Shown one piece after another: positions 60,149 to 64,000 of a stretch of DNA of 64,000 nt (its first letter is position 1; every line of letters starts with the position of its first letter). The notes below the pieces were generated by a model. That model searched no databases. It saw nothing but the letters and a program-made list of their open reading frames with translations, and was not told where the DNA came from. A program made the position numbers and the translations under genes. Source of the stretch: Citrus sinensis (Eukaryota > Streptophyta > Magnoliopsida > Sapindales > Rutaceae); the NCBI RefSeq assembly GCF_022201045.2, contig NC_068558.1, forward strand, positions 34,367,501 to 34,431,500, given 5' to 3'.

Positions 60149-60185
<37 letters not shown>
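59990..60185. repeat. Dispersed AT-rich repeat, second copy near 54100
   Basis: GGATCCTGGACTTTATTAAAG, AACTATATAACTTAATAG and ATTTTAACAAAGTCCAAGAT match 54060-54230 in order. It ends in a (TA)n run at about 60149-60184. Confidence 0.5.
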
Positions 60186-60189
<4 letters not shown>

Positions 60190-60589
60190 AGAGAGAGAGT
60201 ATATAGAATCTTTCTCTAGTGAAAAAGTGAGGATGCACAGTAGAATACAAAAAAATACAAATTCCAATACATTAGAGACTATTTTTTTTATTCATTAGTG
60301 TATTAAAAAATGTATTTTTTTTTGTTAATGATATCCTCATTTTGTTAAATTAGGGATGCTCTCACTAGAGAATTATTATTACACACACTCAGGTGAGGGT
60401 GCCCTCTTGTTTTTTTTGTACGGCCGCGTTATTTAGCCATATGACTTTGTAGTTAATTAGACAATGACTTTATTAAATGACATAGTTTAATAGTGAACTA
60501 AATATTGATTTTATTAAATCATATGACTTAATAATGTGTTCGCATAAAATAAAATGAAGGTGCTTGCACCTAAAGAAAGATATATAGTT

Positions 60590-61165
60590 TTAAGCCTCTT
60601 AAGCCTTGCGATTTTAAAATTTTTCTGAACTTTCCCTACACTTTAAAAGTCTAAATTGGAACATTTATACACACACACATATAGGATGGATCAGCAATCT
60701 CCTAAAATATATTTAATTTTACACTCATTATCATTTATTAGATTGAAGATAAATGAAAAGATCATATTTATCAAAATTAAATATTAAACAAAAAATTTTC
60801 GCTCCATGTGGAACCTACCACAAGCATTATCTTTTCATTTTTACTTTAACCCCATGTTTTAAGCTTCTTAAATCCCATGTTTTTTAAATTTTTTCAGACT
60901 TTTCTCACACTTTAAAATTCATGTTTGAAACATTTATATTCATGTTTGAAATATTTATACACACACGCATACACACACGCACACACATATATCTATAGGG
61001 TGGATTAACAGTCTCCTAAAATATATTTAATTTTACACTAATTAATATTCATTAGATTGAAGACAAATGAAAGGATTAGATTTATAAAAATTAAATATCG
61101 AACAATTTTTTTTTCTAACTCCGTGTGGAACCTACCACAAGCAATGTCCTTCCATTTTTCCTTTA
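60590..61165. repeat. Direct duplication of a ~270-bp repeat
   Basis: Copy A (about 60590-60848) and copy B (about 60855-61165) both carry CACTTTAAAA, ACATTTATACACACAC, GGTGGAT/GGATGGAT, CTCCTAAAATATATTTAATT, TTAGATTGAAGA and GTGGAACCTACCACAAGCA in order. CA microsatellites interrupt each copy. Confidence 0.85.
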
Positions 61166-61985
61166 GCTTTCACGTGCTCTCCCTCCCTCCCTCCTCGATT
61201 TTTCAATCACTACTTTTTGTTTGTCAATCTCTTCCTCCAAATTCGTCCAAAGTAATTAACTCCAACCTATATAAATTCTATCCAAAGCCTATTCATTAAC
61301 TAGCAAGAAATCCGCAACAAGAAGATTAAACAAGTAGTTAATTCTTCCTCAAAAGTTTATTCGGTGGATTTCTCACAAGAAGCAAAGAAATATTTTAATT
61401 TATTTGTTCTCACAGATATGTCTGAAAAGCATTAAAAGATTTAGTATGTTTTCATGTTTTTGTACCATTAATGCTATTTATTTTTCTTCATTGTTTCGGT
61501 TTGCTTCCTGCTATACGAGTATGGAATTTAATCTACTGCTAGATTTGCTTTCCTGTTACGGGAGTATGTTTGTCAAAGCGATTGGGCACCAAGGTCATTG
61601 ACGAGGAAGATTGAAGCAACCAGTTGGCTTAGTAGAAGATTCCAATTTGCATAGAATGATATTCACAGAATAATTATAAAAAGCATGACAATACACCAAA
61701 TCTTCTATGCTTTCACACATACTCACATTTTGTGAGACGTATTCGGAGAGAATAAAGAGATTTGTATCGATTGTATATTATAGGTTGTTGTTAAAAAAAA
61801 TAAATTATTATCTTGAAAAATTATCTCAAATGATATGACATTTATCAATTGGTTGGTGAGATAATGTAATTAATCTATTCGAATTTTGTAAATAATTATT
61901 AACTACTTAATGAATGACACATTATTGAAAATGAAATTTGACATAAAAAATTAAAAAAAAAAAAGAGAGAGAACATGTGCAAATA
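61166..61985. other. Segment between opposed copies of the repeat
   Basis: It has CT-rich and AT-rich stretches and short plus-strand frames (61057-61299, 61404-61601) that I cannot match to a family. It could be the interior of an element bounded by the long inverted repeats. Confidence 0.35.
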
Positions 61986-62310
61986 GAGAGAGAAAATATA
62001 AGAAAGAGATATTTAGGTAGGATCCATATGAAGAGAAAGCAAATAAAATTTCTTAAATATCTAATTTTAATAAATCTCAACCATTCATTCATTTATTTTC
62101 ATTCAATAAATATTGATAAATATAAAATTAAGGGCATTTTTAAAGACTGCTGATCTCACCTGTCTATATATATATATAAATGTTTCAGTCAAGAATTTTA
62201 AAGTGGGAAAAAGTACAGAAAACCTTTAAAACTGCATGGTTTTAAAAACTTAAAACTGTAAGCTTTTAAAGTCGTGTGGTTTTAAAATTTTTCCAAACTT
62301 TCCCGTACTT
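61986..62310. repeat. Inverted copy of the 60.6-61.1 kb repeat
   Basis: Read on the minus strand, 61990-62230 gives GATCAGCAGTCTTT, TTAATTTTATATTTATC, GATTTATTAAAATTAGATAT and ATGGATCCTACC, matching copies A and B in order. Bases 62270-62310 then repeat the TTTTAAAATTTTTCC and CTTTCCC start of copy A in direct orientation. Confidence 0.7.
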
Positions 62311-62331
62311 TAAGATCCCTGACAAAAAAAC

Positions 62332-62369
<38 letters not shown>

Positions 62370-63923
62370 TAAACAGCACGGCACACTAACTTCATCCTAT
62401 TAAGGCAGGCGGCACACTGTTTATGCTTTGCATGCTTGGAATCCACGTACAATGAAGAGCTTTTGTCATGCTTCAAAAGCCAGCATAGACTGCAATCACA
62501 AGTAGGCTGTGGGCACGAACTAAAAAACCTTTTGACTTTAACTAGTTCATTTTATTCAAAAGCTAAGCACTTATTATGCTTTGTTCTTCTCCACTTTTTT
62601 TTTTCTTAAAAGCTAGCTTAAGATTGTAGGATAGATCAGGGGACCAATCTTTACATTAACAAAGTTTTGATAAGTAAAGCATTAAACTGAAAAAAAGAAA
62701 AAAAAACAATGTAATGTTTGATTCACTTGAGTTTGATTCACGTGGGTCACAACTTTTAATGAAAACTGTATGATTTTCTCAATAAATTTTGTTAAAGGTT
62801 TTAATATGACAAATATTATGAAGAAAATTTGTTAAAATTAAAAAATATTTTAGATAATATAATTTAAAAAATAAAAATGTTTAACAACCCATTTTTTAAA
62901 AAATTTGAGTTTTCTTTAAAGTTTAAATATATAGATGTATAATAGTTTTTTTTAAATATTTTAGATAATATATCATTCCTAAACCCTTACATGATTACTA
63001 CCAGATGATAATTTCAAAAAAAAACAAGAACTTTAATTTCACATTAAAAGAAAATTCTTTTGTTAATAAAGAACCGAACAATATCCAGCGAACGCATAAC
63101 TACGACATGAATAGAACACTTAACTAGTACTAAAAAAGTTTCACTTTGTAATATTAAAAGATTGAAAATTTTGTTAAAATAAAGTAAATGTATTATAAAT
63201 AATTTAACTTCTTAAAATTGTTCAATAGCCTAACTCCGCAAATTAAGCTCAAAGCGTGGCACAATAGTTACCTTTAATATGATTTCAAATTTGTTTTTTC
63301 TATCATAATTGTCCCTTTAATATCATTTTCAATTTTTTTTCCCTCATATAATTTTTCTAGTGGGAAGAGTGTGGCGGATGTGATACCTATAAAGAGGACA
63401 AAGCCCCATTGCCTACTTTTTTTCTCCCCTCAATTAGCTTTCCTTTCGGCTTGAGGTTATTATTTGTCAAGGACTAATTAAAAATAAGGTCAATTATTTT
63501 AATGAAAATTGAGGCCTACATTAGTTGTGAACTCTTTTTATGATCATGCAGCGCAACAAGGCAATGCATTAACTGCCAAATTAGAGTAAACAAGGCAAAC
63601 ATTAACTGCCAAATAAAAGTCGGTGTTCACTAATCACTTCCCATGTCTTTAACATTTTAAAATTAAGCTAAAGCACATCAATTACAGAAGAGAAATGTAA
63701 TCACAAATTCCACCCCTAAGATGAATTCCACAAATAACAGGATTTTCCTTCTTAAAAAAGGACTTAACAGTCATGAATGGACATAACTATAATTAGGATC
63801 CTACAAGTGGATGTACACAAAAACAGAAGATACTGACTAAAACAAAAGCAAAATGTATGCCAATGTCTATGGAAGACAGAAAAATAAGCTTTGCATTTTC
63901 AATAAATCTCGAAGAGTTGAATT
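62311..63923. other. AT-rich spacer
   Basis: A (TA)n run lies at about 62334-62367. No other feature or gene recognised. Confidence 0.4.
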
Positions 63924-64000
63924 TCACGGCACAGGCTGCATGTTCTCACATTCTTCTCGGATTGACTGGAAAAGAACGGATGAGAGGTATCGTTCTCCAA
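63924..64000 (-). CDS. 3' end of an unrecognised gene, cut by the window edge
   Basis: The minus strand from the right edge is open for 24 codons and ends GERYLSSVLF, then QSIREECENMQPVP, then TGA at 63924-63926. The composition is protein-like, with charged helix wording in place of the A/T-rich chance codons typical of this spacer. I do not recognise the family. The other two frames also stay open for part of the way, so this is a tentative call. Confidence 0.35.
   Translation of the reverse strand, partial: GERYLSSVLFQSIREECENMQPVP

Noticed and set aside
1-64000. CRISPR arrays, bacterial operons, tRNA or rRNA genes
   Set aside because: The window is plant nuclear DNA. The only regular array is the retrotransposon tandem repeat, which has no spacers, and I saw no tRNA cloverleaf or rRNA sequence.

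Overview
This is a eudicot nuclear genome window. It carries TIR-NB-LRR (TNL) genes, a class missing from grasses, interrupted by canonical GT/AG introns in AT-rich DNA full of plant transposons. From general resemblance I would guess a woody eudicot such as citrus, but nothing in the sequence proves the species.

Layout. 1-7420: a Ty3/gypsy retrotransposon of Tat type, cut by the left window edge. It has near-identical LTRs, a pol ORF that has lost most of gag and the protease, a 3' array of about 16 tandem 121-bp units, and a short antisense ORF. 8.4-42 kb: a TNL cluster on the minus strand. It holds two apparently intact five-exon TNLs (TNL1 at 9865-14103, 1249 aa; TNL4 at 37827-41913, 1092 aa), one full-length but broken TNL (28558-32916), and several relics: a post-LRR exon at 18.8-19.35 kb, a shortened TIR exon at 21.8-22.04 kb, an opposite-strand TIR relic at 16.25 kb and orphan 3' flanks. 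A group-D-like MAPKK coding block (19907-20894) lies just downstream of the shortened TIR exon, has no ATG of its own, and could be its second exon. 42.8-47.2 kb: a Harbinger-like element invaded by two head-to-head Ty1/copia fragments. 48.1-49.5 kb: a small intact gene for a COA3-like mitochondrial inner-membrane protein; four decayed copies of it lie between the TNLs. 50.2-51.7 kb: a tandem duplication with a Tourist MITE in only one copy. 52.8-57.2 kb: an intact four-exon short-chain dehydrogenase gene. 57.3-64 kb: mostly AT-rich repeats, then the 3' end of an unrecognised gene at the right edge.

How it fits together. The TNL block looks like a birth-and-death immune-receptor cluster. A repeating unit made of a TNL, its 3' flank and the COA3-like gene was tandemly duplicated; the COA3 passengers decayed while some TNLs stayed open. 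hAT and Harbinger elements inserted into the relics. The most interesting locus is the possible TIR-MAPKK fusion at 19.9-22.04 kb, where the phases are compatible across a canonical intron.

Exon limits were worked out by eye from splice sites, reading phase and comparison among the paralogues in the window. No transcript or database evidence was available.
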